Source: Rickettsiales bacterium (lineage in GTDB: Bacteria; Pseudomonadota; Alphaproteobacteria; Rickettsiales; UBA998). From it: DNA of 64,000 bases. Shown here piece by piece: positions 1 through 7,841 of this stretch (positions within the stretch are counted from its first letter, which is position 1; the number at the start of each line of letters is the position of its first letter). The position numbers and the translations under genes were made by a program. Where the stretch lies: the NCBI GenBank assembly GCA_024304995.1, contig JAMWZD010000003.1, positions 429,988 to 493,987 of the forward strand, given 5' to 3'. The notes under the pieces were generated by a model. The model saw nothing but the letters and a program-made list of their open reading frames with translations, was not told the origin of the DNA and did not search any database.

Positions 1-2
1 GT

Positions 3-383
3 AGATATATTAATCCTGCATCTCCCCGAAGCCCAATTAATAAATATCAAAAAAGTACAGTCCGCGATATTGAGATTACGGATACGATCATCAGAAAAGC
101 AGATGGCACAGCTGAAGATATTATTGACTGGTCTGAAATTGAAAAGAATGCTTTTGTAGCAGATGTATATTTTTCAGCTAGAGAACTATATCCCAATAAA
201 GTGCAATACAGCAACTGGCGTGCTACAATAGAATTTGATTATGACCCATTGCATATTGATCAAAGAGACCCAACTGTCGCAGAAATGTTACTGGGTATGC
301 CAAAAGAAATCGTTGAAGCAGAGCAGAACATAGAACCTATGACTTTTCTGGTCACAAACTATACTGTAGAAGAGTTAATGTAA
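3..383 (+). CDS. virB8: VirB8-like type IV secretion protein, C-terminal part
   Basis: The reading frame is open from base 3, so this is the 3' end of a gene that begins before the window; about 126 residues are visible. VirB8 is an inner-membrane, periplasm-facing assembly factor of type IV secretion systems. What shows it: an early NPASPRSPINKY segment, then NWRATIEFDYDP and, near the end, MTFLVTNYTVEE. These match the usual VirB8 order of an asparagine/proline-rich loop, a W-containing beta strand and a final F-x-V-T-x-Y strand. An extra loop of about 25 residues sits between the last two strands. The virB9 gene follows after 16 bases, which supports the call. The N-terminal membrane anchor lies outside the window. 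Confidence 0.72.
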   Translation, partial: RYINPASPRSPINKYQKSTVRDIEITDTIIRKADGTAEDIIDWSEIEKNAFVADVYFSARELYPNKVQYSNWRATIEFDYDPLHIDQRDPTVAEMLLGMPKEIVEAEQNIEPMTFLVTNYTVEELM

Positions 384-399
384 TGAATCGGGTTGGATA

Positions 400-1203
400 A
401 TGAAGTATATTTTTTCTTGGATTGTGGTTGCAGCGTGTGTTGTGTGTTTATCGCAGAATGCTCAGGCAGTTCAAAAACCTCTCCCAATAGCAACTGACAG
501 CCGTATCAAATCGGTATTCTATAATCCAAATGAAATTTATAAATTTACCGGGCATTATGGATATCAATCTGTCATTGAGTTTTCCAGCGAGGAAGAAATT
601 ATTACAATATCCATAGGGGATTCGGTGGCATGGCAGCTTCAGCCAAGCGGTTCACGGTTATTCATTAAGCCTGTAGAGCAGGATGCGCTGACCAACATGA
701 CAGTCATTACTACCCTGCATACCTATCATTTTGAATTACATGCAGATGATGTGGGGGAGAACATTAATGATAAAGGGCTGACATTTGTGCTGCGCTTCAC
801 TTATGGTGATTCGGGAGATTATGGTGGGTTTATCTCTATGGGTGGACAATTGCCACCGCCAGACCTGACAGATCCTGAAGTACGCGCGCAGATGAATTTT
901 GATTATTCTATAGTTGGGCCAGAGTTAATTTCTCCTATCCGCATTTTTGATGATGGTGAATTTACATATTTTGAATTCAGAGACAAAAACGCAGAAATTC
1001 CTGCGTTTTTTGTGGTAAATCCATTGATGGAAGAATCTATTATCAATTATCGCACCGTGGGTGACTATATTGTGGTTGAACGCGTCGCACCTCGTTTCAC
1101 ACTTCGCAACGGAGCATATGTCGTCTGCGTTTATAATGAAGATATGGAAATGCCACAAATTCCTATGCCAGAAGAAAAAAGCTGGTGGGAAAAAATATTT
1201 TAA
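400..1203 (+). CDS. virB9: VirB9/TrbG family type IV secretion outer-membrane core protein
   Basis: A 267-residue protein with a clear signal peptide (MKYIFSWIVVAACVVCLSQ, likely cut after AQA near residue 23). VirB9 forms part of the outer-membrane core ring of a type IV secretion channel together with VirB7 and VirB10. The N-terminal domain has the family pattern DSRIKSVFYNPNEIYKFTGHYGYQS, then SIGDSVAWQLQPSG, and NMTVITTLHTYHFEL, all hallmark VirB9 segments and closest in feel to Rickettsiales-type VirB9. The C-terminal domain includes NYRTVGDYIVVERV and FTLRNG, as expected. It follows virB8, but the next gene is an RNase D-like exonuclease and not virB10, so the secretion genes stop here or continue elsewhere. 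Confidence 0.9.
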   Translation: MKYIFSWIVVAACVVCLSQNAQAVQKPLPIATDSRIKSVFYNPNEIYKFTGHYGYQSVIEFSSEEEIITISIGDSVAWQLQPSGSRLFIKPVEQDALTNMTVITTLHTYHFELHADDVGENINDKGLTFVLRFTYGDSGDYGGFISMGGQLPPPDLTDPEVRAQMNFDYSIVGPELISPIRIFDDGEFTYFEFRDKNAEIPAFFVVNPLMEESIINYRTVGDYIVVERVAPRFTLRNGAYVVCVYNEDMEMPQIPMPEEKSWWEKIF

Positions 1204-1212
1204 GTTGGTTTT

Positions 1213-1833
1213 ATGACAGATTACCTGCACCAGTATGACCTACCTGATAACGTAAAATTTGACGGTGACATAGCACTTGATTGCGAGGCTATGGGTTTAA
1301 ATCAATTGCGTGACCGCCTTTGCGTTGTTCAGCTTTCAGACGGTAAGGGGGATACACATCTGGTACATTACCCCGAAGCGCATTATGACAAATCAAAAAA
1401 CCTGGTGGCATTATTGAATGATACCAGCCGCACCAAAATTTTGCATTTCGCACGTTTTGATATTGCGCTAATCAAACACTATCTTGGCGTGTTGATTGAA
1501 CCCGTCTATTGCACGCGCACAGCTTCCAAGCTGATACGCACTTACACAGACAAGCACGGGCTGAAAGATTTGTGCAAAGAGTTGCTGTCTATTGACATTT
1601 CAAAACAACAACAATCTTCTTACTGGGGGGATGATACGTTAACTCCGCAGCAAATTGCGTATGCTGCATCAGACGTATATCACCTGCATAAATTGCGAGC
1701 CATTCTCGAAATGCGCCTGGAAAAAGAGGGGCGCACAGCTTTGTGTCATGCTACTATGAAAGCACTGCCTGTGCGCGCGTGGTTAGACATTGAAGGCTGG
1801 GCAGATAAAGACATTTTTGCACATAGCTATTAA
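1213..1833 (+). CDS. RNase D-like 3'-5' exonuclease (DEDDy, short form)
   Basis: A 206-residue protein of the DEDDy exonuclease family, which removes nucleotides from RNA 3' ends using two metal ions. Motif Exo I is seen as D23 and E25 in ALDCEAMGL, Exo II as D83 in HFARFDIAL, and Exo III as Y150 and D154 in YAASDVYHL. It is about half the length of E. coli RNase D and lacks the C-terminal HRDC domains; such short forms are common in alphaproteobacteria. It starts 9 bases after virB9, so it may be cotranscribed, but no functional link with secretion is implied. Confidence 0.88.
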   Translation: MTDYLHQYDLPDNVKFDGDIALDCEAMGLNQLRDRLCVVQLSDGKGDTHLVHYPEAHYDKSKNLVALLNDTSRTKILHFARFDIALIKHYLGVLIEPVYCTRTASKLIRTYTDKHGLKDLCKELLSIDISKQQQSSYWGDDTLTPQQIAYAASDVYHLHKLRAILEMRLEKEGRTALCHATMKALPVRAWLDIEGWADKDIFAHSY

Positions 1834-1841
1834 TACATTTT

Positions 1842-2489
1842 ATGGCAGATAAACACCACATTCCCAGAGTATCAAAAGTTGATGATGATATTAATCAGGC
1901 ATTGCCATTGCCAACAGACACAATGTCATCTTCTTTCTGGAGGCGTGTTGTTGCCACATTTATAGATATTGGCATCGTCATCTTCATGGCTGTTTTTGTT
2001 ATATCGCCATTAGTACATTCTTCTTATTACAGCCTCACATTGAGCGAAATGTTTTATAGTTATCTGCGCTGGGTGGCGTTGATAACATTTCTGTTCTGGG
2101 CAACTTATGTCACATTGCTGAATGCGTCCAGATGGCGGGCGACATTAGGGCAGAAGCTATTACGCATTCAGGTGGTCAGTGTATTTGGTGAAAGAATTTC
2201 ATATATTAAAGCATTAGGGCGCTTCATCATCTTCTCAGCACCAACAGTAATTTTATTTGCTGGCGCTTTGGAGGAGATATTCAGCGTATTGCCTTTTGGA
2301 GTGTTCCCCGCATATGATGTTGTCCGCACTGAGGTTAATATCACAGAGAATTTTTATATTCTCGTACTGCTTGTTTCACTTGGGCAGTTAATGCTGATCT
2401 GGTCTATGCTGACTGCAAATCACAGCCGTGTATTATGGGATTATATCTGGAAAACGCGAGTGTTGCTAAATACGCCTCGTGATTTATAG
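1842..2489 (+). CDS. RDD family membrane protein
   Basis: A 215-residue integral membrane protein. The RDD family signature is visible as FWRRVVATFIDIGIV near residue 33 (Arg and Asp in the first helix) and SRWRATLGQKLLRIQVV near residue 97, with GERISYIKALGRFIIF after it. Three to four hydrophobic helices can be seen, at about residues 40-60, 75-95, 128-145 and 170-190. The general role of the family is not well settled; some members have been linked to ion transport. The start is 8 bases after the RNase D-like gene, so the two probably share a transcript. Confidence 0.82.
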   Translation: MADKHHIPRVSKVDDDINQALPLPTDTMSSSFWRRVVATFIDIGIVIFMAVFVISPLVHSSYYSLTLSEMFYSYLRWVALITFLFWATYVTLLNASRWRATLGQKLLRIQVVSVFGERISYIKALGRFIIFSAPTVILFAGALEEIFSVLPFGVFPAYDVVRTEVNITENFYILVLLVSLGQLMLIWSMLTANHSRVLWDYIWKTRVLLNTPRDL

Positions 2490-2566
2490 CAACTGATATA
2501 ATTTTCTCCCTTCCTGCCGAAAGCAGCTTCACACATTCTCGTATTATCATTTATACGAGGATTATT

Positions 2567-3097
2567 ATGCAAAAACCCATTCCGCTGTATCTGCGGCGCA
2601 TTTCAGCCCCAGTAGCTGAGATTATAACTTTAGCTGAAGCAAAATTATATTTACGAGTCGATCACATCGAAGAAGATATTTTTATCAGTGAACTGATTGT
2701 GGCCGTGCGTATGTTCGCTGAAGATTATCTTGGAAAATCGCTGGTAACGCAGGACTGGCAGGTAGGATATGATACGGCATATACCGCTTACATATTGCCT
2801 ATGCAGCCTGTGCAGCACATCAACCAGATTGAAATTGTGTCTGGTAATGCATCACAATTGCTGGATAGCGCACAATATGAGTTAAAACAGCCTGATACTT
2901 TAACCCTGAACCATTTCAGTTTCACTGAAATAGCCATTCAATATCGCTCAGGTGCGGATGCTTTAAATCAACCAATGGCGCTCAAGCAAGCCATGTTTGC
3001 GCATATCGCGCTGTGTTACGAACGCAGAGGGGAGGATATTTTGCAGCCTTTGCCTGCGCATCGCCTATATGAGCCATATAAAGAGGTGAAAATATGA
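2567..3097 (+). CDS. Phage/GTA head-tail connector protein (phiE125 gp8-like)
   Basis: A 176-residue protein of the phage head-tail connector type seen as gene g6 in gene transfer agents. The N-terminal pattern ITLAEAKLYLRVDHIEEDIFISELIVAVRMFAEDYLGKSLVTQDW is typical: residues about 23-65 form the helical 'LaeaK.hLrvd...ED..i..li.aA...aE.~.gr.l' block. It overlaps the following head-tail adaptor gene by 4 bases. No capsid, portal or terminase gene lies upstream in the window, so this is a partial structural module. Confidence 0.8.
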   Translation: MQKPIPLYLRRISAPVAEIITLAEAKLYLRVDHIEEDIFISELIVAVRMFAEDYLGKSLVTQDWQVGYDTAYTAYILPMQPVQHINQIEIVSGNASQLLDSAQYELKQPDTLTLNHFSFTEIAIQYRSGADALNQPMALKQAMFAHIALCYERRGEDILQPLPAHRLYEPYKEVKI

Positions 3098-3420
3098 GTG
3101 CGCTTCATGCAGGGCTGCTGAAGCACCGCGTCATTATTGAACGTCAGGTAACAACAGTGGATGCATTTGGCGGTCAGCAAACGAACTGGCAGTTGCACCG
3201 CGTGATATGGGCGCATCTCTCACCGCTCTCAAACATGGTCGATGCCAAAACAGACAGCCTGATCGCGCGTTCACGTTATGATGTGTCATTCCGAACGGAT
3301 AACAGCATCACTGTCAATATGCGGATGATAGTAAACGGCATTGCGCATGTGGTAGATACGGTTGCGCTGCATAAGCAAGAAGGCTTTATGCAATGCCGCA
3401 TTTCAGGAGAGTATTTATGA
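3094..3420 (+). CDS. Phage/GTA head-tail adaptor
   Basis: A 108-residue head-tail joining protein, equivalent in position to g7 of the Rhodobacter gene transfer agent. The family pattern is visible: LLKHRVIIERQ at the N terminus, DAFGGQQTNWQLHRVIWAHLSPL, and RSRYDVSFRTD with MRMIVNGIAHVVD in the second half. Such proteins bridge the portal/connector and the tail tube. The start overlaps the connector gene by 4 bases, and its stop overlaps the DUF3168 start (ATGA), indicating translational coupling. Confidence 0.8.
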   Translation: MSALHAGLLKHRVIIERQVTTVDAFGGQQTNWQLHRVIWAHLSPLSNMVDAKTDSLIARSRYDVSFRTDNSITVNMRMIVNGIAHVVDTVALHKQEGFMQCRISGEYL

Positions 3421-3827
3421 TGCAAACTCACCTTTCTCAATTGCAAAGTGCGCTATATGCCTTGCTGGATAATGATGCAGAATTACATGCTATCATCCAC
3501 GGTATATATGACGCAGCACCAGAAAATCCAGTTTTTCCTTATATTACACTTTCAGACATTCAGATAGAAGATGCGTCTGCACGCAGTCTTCCTATTTCGG
3601 AGATTCATTTTGAGTTGAACATCTGGTCAACTTATCAGGGGCGAGCAGAATTATATAATATTTCAGAAAATCTGGACGGGCTAATTACCAATACAGGGCT
3701 GCAGGGATTTGGCGCGCATCAACTGCTGGTCATTCAAAAGCAGAAGCAGCGTTTTTTTCAGTTAAGCAAGCAACGCGTCATGCAGTCCAATATTCACTAT
3801 CGCGCCATTATGCAGGGGGATGCATGA
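3417..3827 (+). CDS. DUF3168 family tail-completion protein (GTA g8-like)
   Basis: The ATG at 3417, overlapping the previous stop codon, is preferred over an upstream in-frame start at 3393. It gives 136 residues (MMQTHLSQLQSALYALL). The family pattern is LQSALYALLDNDAELHAIIHGIYDAAPENPVFPYITLSD followed by HFELNIWS and GRAELYNISENL, as in DUF3168 tail-terminator-type proteins of GTAs and siphophages. Its end overlaps the next gene by 4 bases. Its place after connector and adaptor genes matches the canonical g6-g7-g8 order. Confidence 0.78.
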   Translation: MMQTHLSQLQSALYALLDNDAELHAIIHGIYDAAPENPVFPYITLSDIQIEDASARSLPISEIHFELNIWSTYQGRAELYNISENLDGLITNTGLQGFGAHQLLVIQKQKQRFFQLSKQRVMQSNIHYRAIMQGDA

Positions 3828-4228
3828 CATTATTTGCAAATAATAAAGTGGAATGTTTTGTTGTCAGCGAAGGGAATTATTTTCCATTAAAAGCAGTTAC
3901 GATATCCTCTGTCATTCTTGATTCTGTTTCTACCATAACGCAGCAAGTTAGCAGCACATCATGGCAAAAACGCATAGAAGAGTTTTCTCGCAGACAGTTG
4001 CAGGTTCGAATTGAAATGCTTAATCATAATGGTATTGCAGAAAACATGCTGCAAAATGCTGCTTTGGAAGGTAGTGCCATAAATATTTGCTTTAAGTTGA
4101 ATGAGGTAACTTCTCTGCAGGCTATGATGCATATTCAGCAATATAACTGCAGCTATACACAAAATGAGCTGGACCTATTGCGTTTACGCGCAGTGAGCGT
4201 TGGAGATGTCTTGGTAATCAAAGAATAA
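3824..4228 (+). CDS. Putative phage/GTA tail tube protein
   Basis: A 134-residue protein directly after the DUF3168 gene with a 4-base overlap, where GTAs carry the major tail protein (g9). The sequence has a SSTSWQKRIEEFSRRQLQVRIEML stretch, an ALEGSAINICFKLN beta region and a final LRAVSVGDVLVIKE. These could be the beta-sandwich of a tail tube protein, but similarity is weak and the call rests mainly on gene order. No tape-measure, g10-g11 or tail-tip gene follows; typA starts 70 bases downstream. Confidence 0.5.
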   Translation: MTLFANNKVECFVVSEGNYFPLKAVTISSVILDSVSTITQQVSSTSWQKRIEEFSRRQLQVRIEMLNHNGIAENMLQNAALEGSAINICFKLNEVTSLQAMMHIQQYNCSYTQNELDLLRLRAVSVGDVLVIKE

Positions 4229-4298
4229 CCAATAATCATTGCGTTGCAGGTGTTTTACCTATATAGAGACACGAAGATTACAAACAGGATATACCCCA

Positions 4299-6125
4299 AT
4301 GACGCAAAAAGAAATTCGCAATATCGCCATTATTGCACACGTAGATCACGGCAAAACCACCTTGATTGATTCCATGCTCCGCCAAAGCGGCACGTTCCGT
4401 GATAATCAGCGTGTGGATGAGCGTGTGATGGATAGTAATGATCTGGAAAAAGAACGCGGCATTACTATTCTTGCGAAATGTACGTCTGTTGAATGGGAAG
4501 GCGTGCGCATCAATATTATTGATACGCCAGGTCACGCGGATTTTGGTGGTGAAGTGGAGCGCGTACTTTCGATGGCAGATGGTGTGATTTTGCTGACTGA
4601 CGCAGCAGAAGGCCCAATGCCACAGACCAAATTCGTACTTGGTAAAGCGTTAAAGCAGGGCTTGCGTCCTATCGTAGTGATTAACAAAGTGGATAGACCA
4701 GACGGTCGCCCGGATGAAGTGGTGGATGAAGTGTTTGACCTGTTTGCAGCGCTGGATGCTTCTGAAGAACAGCTGGATTTCCCAGTGCTTTATGCATCTG
4801 GTCGTAACGGTTGGTGTGATGATTCTCTCGAGGGTGAGCGTAAGGATCTGAAAGCATTGTTCAAACTGGTTTTAAGCCATGTTCCAGAACCACAGGTGGA
4901 CAAAGATGCACCGTTCACTATGCTGGTAACCCTCCTGGAATCAGATTCCTTTTTAGGGCGTGTGTTGACAGGGCGCGTAACCAGTGGTGTTGCACGCATC
5001 AACATGCCTGTGAAGGCATTGTCACTTGATGGCACACAAATGGAAACGGGCAAATTGACTAAATTACAGTCATTCCACGGCGTTGAGCGCGTGCCAGTTC
5101 AGGAAGCATATGCAGGAGATATTATTTCCATTGCAGGCATGAATATCACTTCGGTGGCAGATACTATTTGTGATCCAGCCGTTAAAGAACCCATCCAATC
5201 CACGCCGATTGACCCGCCAACCATGAGCATCACCATCAGCGTGAATGATTCCCCCTTCGCAGGGCAGGAAGGCAGCAAGGTAACATCGCGCATGATTCGT
5301 GACCGTTTGATGGCGGAAGCAGAAACGAATGTGGCAATCACTGTGAATGAAACAGAAGGCAAGGATGCATTTGAAGTGGGCGGACGTGGCGAACTGCAGC
5401 TTGGTGTTCTCATTGAAACGATGCGCCGTGAAGGCTTTGAAATGTCTGTATCGCGCCCGCGCGTACTTTTCAAAGAAGAGGGCGGTCAGACATTAGAACC
5501 ATTTGAAGAAGTGGTGATTGATGTGGACGAAGAATATAGCGGCACGGTGGTTGAGAAAGTGTCTCTCCGCAAAGGTAATATGACCGATATGCGTCCATCA
5601 GGTGGTGGAAAAACACGCATTACGTTCCTTGCCCCATCACGCGGATTAATTGGTTATCAAAGTGAATTTTTGACCGACACTCGCGGAACAGGTGTGATGA
5701 ATAGACTTTATCATTCGCATCAGCCATATAAAGGAGATTTGCCAGGTCGCCGCAATGGTGCGCTTATTTCCACAGATCAGGGGGAAGCTGTGGCATATGC
5801 TATCTTCAACCTGCAGGATCGTGGCGTGATGTTCATCAATCCACAGGATAAGGTGTATGCGGGAATGATCGTTGGTGAACATAGCCGTGATAATGATTTG
5901 GAAATCAACGTATTGAAAGGCAAGCAATTGACGAACGTCCGCGCATCTGGAACCGATGAAGCGGTGAAGTTGACCCCTCCACGCGTACTCACTCTGGAAG
6001 ACATGATTTCTTACATTGGTGAAGATGAGCTGGTGGAGGTAACGCCAGAAAATCTGCGTTTGCGCAAAATCTTTTTGGATGCGAATGAGCGCAAAAAACA
6101 ATCCCGCGCGAAGAAAAAGGCGTAG
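4299..6125 (+). CDS. typA: GTP-binding translational GTPase TypA/BipA
   Basis: A 608-residue ribosome-associated GTPase involved in 50S assembly and stress adaptation. I chose the ATG at 4299 ([18 protein letters not shown]) over 4239 because it has an AGGA about 9 bases upstream and starts where the family starts. The G1 motif is AHVDHGKTT at residues 13-21; others are [34 protein letters not shown] and [13 protein letters not shown]. The C-terminal TypA-specific part contains [14 protein letters not shown] and ends with a basic tail ([13 protein letters not shown]). Length and domain order are normal. Confidence 0.97.
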   Translation: MTQKEIRNIAIIAHVDHGKTTLIDSMLRQSGTFRDNQRVDERVMDSNDLEKERGITILAKCTSVEWEGVRINIIDTPGHADFGGEVERVLSMADGVILLTDAAEGPMPQTKFVLGKALKQGLRPIVVINKVDRPDGRPDEVVDEVFDLFAALDASEEQLDFPVLYASGRNGWCDDSLEGERKDLKALFKLVLSHVPEPQVDKDAPFTMLVTLLESDSFLGRVLTGRVTSGVARINMPVKALSLDGTQMETGKLTKLQSFHGVERVPVQEAYAGDIISIAGMNITSVADTICDPAVKEPIQSTPIDPPTMSITISVNDSPFAGQEGSKVTSRMIRDRLMAEAETNVAITVNETEGKDAFEVGGRGELQLGVLIETMRREGFEMSVSRPRVLFKEEGGQTLEPFEEVVIDVDEEYSGTVVEKVSLRKGNMTDMRPSGGGKTRITFLAPSRGLIGYQSEFLTDTRGTGVMNRLYHSHQPYKGDLPGRRNGALISTDQGEAVAYAIFNLQDRGVMFINPQDKVYAGMIVGEHSRDNDLEINVLKGKQLTNVRASGTDEAVKLTPPRVLTLEDMISYIGEDELVEVTPENLRLRKIFLDANERKKQSRAKKKA

Positions 6126-6131
6126 ATCACA

Positions 6132-6569
6132 ATGGGGTTTGGTGACATTTTGCTTCGGCTGGGTGTTGCCACGCTGCTTGGTCTGCTTTTAGGGTATGAT
6201 CGTGAAGTAAAAGACAAGCCGTTAGGTTTGAGAACTTACATGCTGGTCTCTGTGGGGTCAGCATGTTTTGCTATGATAGCGGATGAACTTATCCGCAATG
6301 GTTGGAGCACGTCCAACACGCTGTCTATCGACCCAACCCGCGTTATTCAGGGAATTGTCTCTGGCGTAGGCTTCATTGGAGCAGGTGCAATCATTCAGGC
6401 ACAAAAATCCATCAATGGTGCGGCAACAGGCGCAGGCATCTGGGTGGCAGGCGGAGTCGGCATAGCCTGCGGTTTTGAGTTATATACGATTGGTATTTCT
6501 GTCGCAGTGGTTGCTTTTATTGCGCTGACATTCGTTGAATGGATAAGTAATAAGTTAAGCGGTAAGTAA
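6132..6569 (+). CDS. MgtC/SapB family membrane protein
   Basis: A 145-residue inner-membrane protein. The family pattern is seen as LLLRLGVATLLGLLLGYDREVKDKPLGLRTYMLVSVGSACFAMIADEL at the start, then DPTRVIQGIVSGVGFIGAGAII and GAATGAGIWVAGGVGIACGFELY. These give four to five membrane helices with conserved glycines, and Asp and Arg in the first cytoplasmic turn (YDRE). It corresponds to the membrane domain of MgtC without the C-terminal soluble domain. It starts 6 bases after typA. Confidence 0.88.
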   Translation: MGFGDILLRLGVATLLGLLLGYDREVKDKPLGLRTYMLVSVGSACFAMIADELIRNGWSTSNTLSIDPTRVIQGIVSGVGFIGAGAIIQAQKSINGAATGAGIWVAGGVGIACGFELYTIGISVAVVAFIALTFVEWISNKLSGK

Positions 6570-6719
6570 AAATCAGAAATACTTTGTGTATACATAAATT
6601 ACTTATAAAATTTTAAGTATTAATCTAACTGTAATATATCTGTATTTGGATTGTCATAAAAGATGGCTACTTTTAGTTTGTGGGCAATGATGCTCATATA
6701 ACAAAAAAGAGTGAACATT

Positions 6720-7433
6720 ATGAGTGAAACGAATACTGAAACACAACAGCCTGAGCTTTCAGGAAATCCAATGCTCAGAGCATTGCAATTTGCTGCAAGG
6801 GCTGTAGAGCATGTTAATGATAATCCTGAAATTGTTGATGAAGTGGGTGGACAGGTTGCCAAAGCATTTGAAAATTTGGAAAATACCGTCAACACGGATG
6901 GAAATAACGTAATTGATAGTGCTGAGATGGATGCGTTATTGCAAAATCCAGACCGTATGGAAGCATTTTTAGATGCGCTCCCTGAAAACATGCGAAGCGA
7001 TGTAGCAACTAAGTTAAACAACCTGGCAGAGCAGGAAAGTCAGCTGACAGATGCACAGCGCGAACAGATTCCAGAAATGCGTTCAAAAGCACAAGAAGCC
7101 ATAAATGATGCGTTATCTGAGCTTAAAGAAGAAGGTGTATCAGTGGAACAGCAACTTGATTCATATGCTGAACGTTCAAGCCCTATTATGCAATTCATGG
7201 CTGACAAAATCAGTCCTGAAGTGATTGATAGGGCGCAAAAACAAGTGGACGGCATTGTTGAAGGATTGCCAGACAATGTAGAATTGCCCGAGAACCTGAA
7301 AGTATCAGAGAATGTGAAAGAGACACTGGAACAATATGCACGTGAAGGGCAGCAACAATTTGGTGATGAACTACGCCCACCACAAACACCAAAAATTGAT
7401 TTAGGTGATAGAGAGCCAGCACTTTCAATTTAA
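6720..7433 (+). CDS. Acidic, helical hypothetical protein
   Basis: Not recognised. The ATG at 6720 (MSETNTETQQPEL) is preferred over the GTG at 6711 because a GA-rich AAAAAAGAGTG sits just before it. The 237-residue product has no signal peptide or membrane segment, is rich in Glu, Gln, Asn and Ala, and looks largely alpha-helical. A segment near residues 55-70 (NTDGNNVIDSAEMDALL) looks like an EF-hand-type calcium loop with D/N at alternate positions. A second helix-rich part contains SQLTDAQREQIPEMRSKAQE. The gene stands alone between mgtC and the rimP leader. Confidence 0.6.
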   Translation: MSETNTETQQPELSGNPMLRALQFAARAVEHVNDNPEIVDEVGGQVAKAFENLENTVNTDGNNVIDSAEMDALLQNPDRMEAFLDALPENMRSDVATKLNNLAEQESQLTDAQREQIPEMRSKAQEAINDALSELKEEGVSVEQQLDSYAERSSPIMQFMADKISPEVIDRAQKQVDGIVEGLPDNVELPENLKVSENVKETLEQYAREGQQQFGDELRPPQTPKIDLGDREPALSI

Positions 7434-7440
7434 ATTAAAG

Positions 7441-7569
7441 GGTTGAGAGAGACTGGCGGTGACCCGATATGCAGACATTCTGGCTGCTTTCTCTCGAACC
7501 TGACCTGGGTAAATGAAGCAATCGCCCACCACCAGCAAGCGTAATGTAAGTTGGTGCGTGGGTGATTGC
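7441..7569 (+). other. Structured intergenic region with two stems
   Basis: In the 408-base gap between the acidic hypothetical gene and rimP, two stems can be paired by hand. Stem A: GGTTGAGAG at 7441-7449 with CTCTCGAACC ending near 7500, with one bulged G. Stem B: an approximately 19-base arm at 7518-7536 (GCAATCGCCCACCACCAGC) with 7550-7569, allowing G-U pairs and one bulge, closed by a 13-base loop. No T-run follows stem B, so it is not a simple terminator. The region may be a small RNA or an mRNA end structure. I matched it to no known RNA family. Confidence 0.4.
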
Positions 7570-7589
7570 AACTGAAATAAATGAAATAT

Positions 7590-7598
7590 TGCTATAAT
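7590..7598 (+). promoter_or_regulatory. Extended -10 promoter candidate for the rimP operon
   Basis: The bases TGCTATAAT form a perfect extended -10 element (TG at 7590-7591, TATAAT at 7593-7598). The best upstream -35 match, TTGCAA at 7566, is spaced 21 bases away, which is long, so recognition would rest on the extended -10. If used, the rimP transcript would carry a leader of roughly 235 bases including the dispersed repeat and the terminator at 7804. Confidence 0.4.
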
Positions 7599-7621
7599 GC
7601 CATGCATTAGCCTGTCATTTC

Positions 7622-7705
7622 CGTCATGCTGAGGCAAAGCCGAAACATCCAGAGACTCTTGAGCAATTGGAGAGATAAATTCTTCAGTTGCACCTTAGAA
7701 TGATG
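7622..7705 (+). repeat. Dispersed palindromic intergenic repeat, copy 1
   Basis: This segment starts CGTCATGCTGAG and ends AGAATGATGA. It aligns nearly end to end with the reverse complement of 28268-28349: both share CCAGAGACTCTTG (7649-7661 here), GAGAGAT and ATTCTTCA in the same order. The ends are roughly inverted (GTCAT at one side, ATGA at the other). A larger perfect 8-base inverted repeat (CTGTCATT at 7612-7619, AATGACAG at 7748-7755) flanks it. It belongs to the class of short REP/MITE-like palindromes scattered between genes in many bacteria. Confidence 0.75.
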
Positions 7706-7803
7706 ATATTCTATGTAGCACTGTGTTTTATGGTAGTTAATTCTTGCAATGACAGAAAATATCAGTTATGCACATAGGTATATTTACTGCAAACAACAAT
7801 GCG

Positions 7804-7827
7804 GGTGAGGGAGACCTCGCCTTTTTT
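7804..7827 (+). terminator. Rho-independent terminator/attenuator just before rimP
   Basis: A GC-rich stem (GGTGAGG with CCTCGCC, one G-U pair, GAGA loop at 7811-7814) is followed at once by six T's. It ends only 14 bases before the rimP start, so it lies inside the leader of the operon. It could act as an attenuator for rimP-nusA-infB or end an upstream small RNA. Confidence 0.7.
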
Positions 7828-7841
7828 ATTGGCTGAAATTT

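Noticed and set aside
925..1230. Minus-strand ORF opposite virB9, and many similar frames opposite typA, nusA, infB and the RTX genes
   Set aside because: They are shadows of strongly supported genes, with codon use and peptide content typical of antisense frames.
7441..7525. Possible TPP riboswitch (TTGAGA, ACCC and GAACCTGACCTGGGTAA blocks)
   Set aside because: The blocks recall a thi-box, but the closing 3' half (CCAGCG-AGGGA) is missing, the spacing between ACCC and GAACCTGA is about 40 bases too long, and no thiamine gene follows.
7490..7530. Possible small SRP RNA (GACCTGGGTAAATGAAGCAATCGCC)
   Set aside because: The invariant GGAAGG-AGCAG apical core is not present and the helix does not fold around it.
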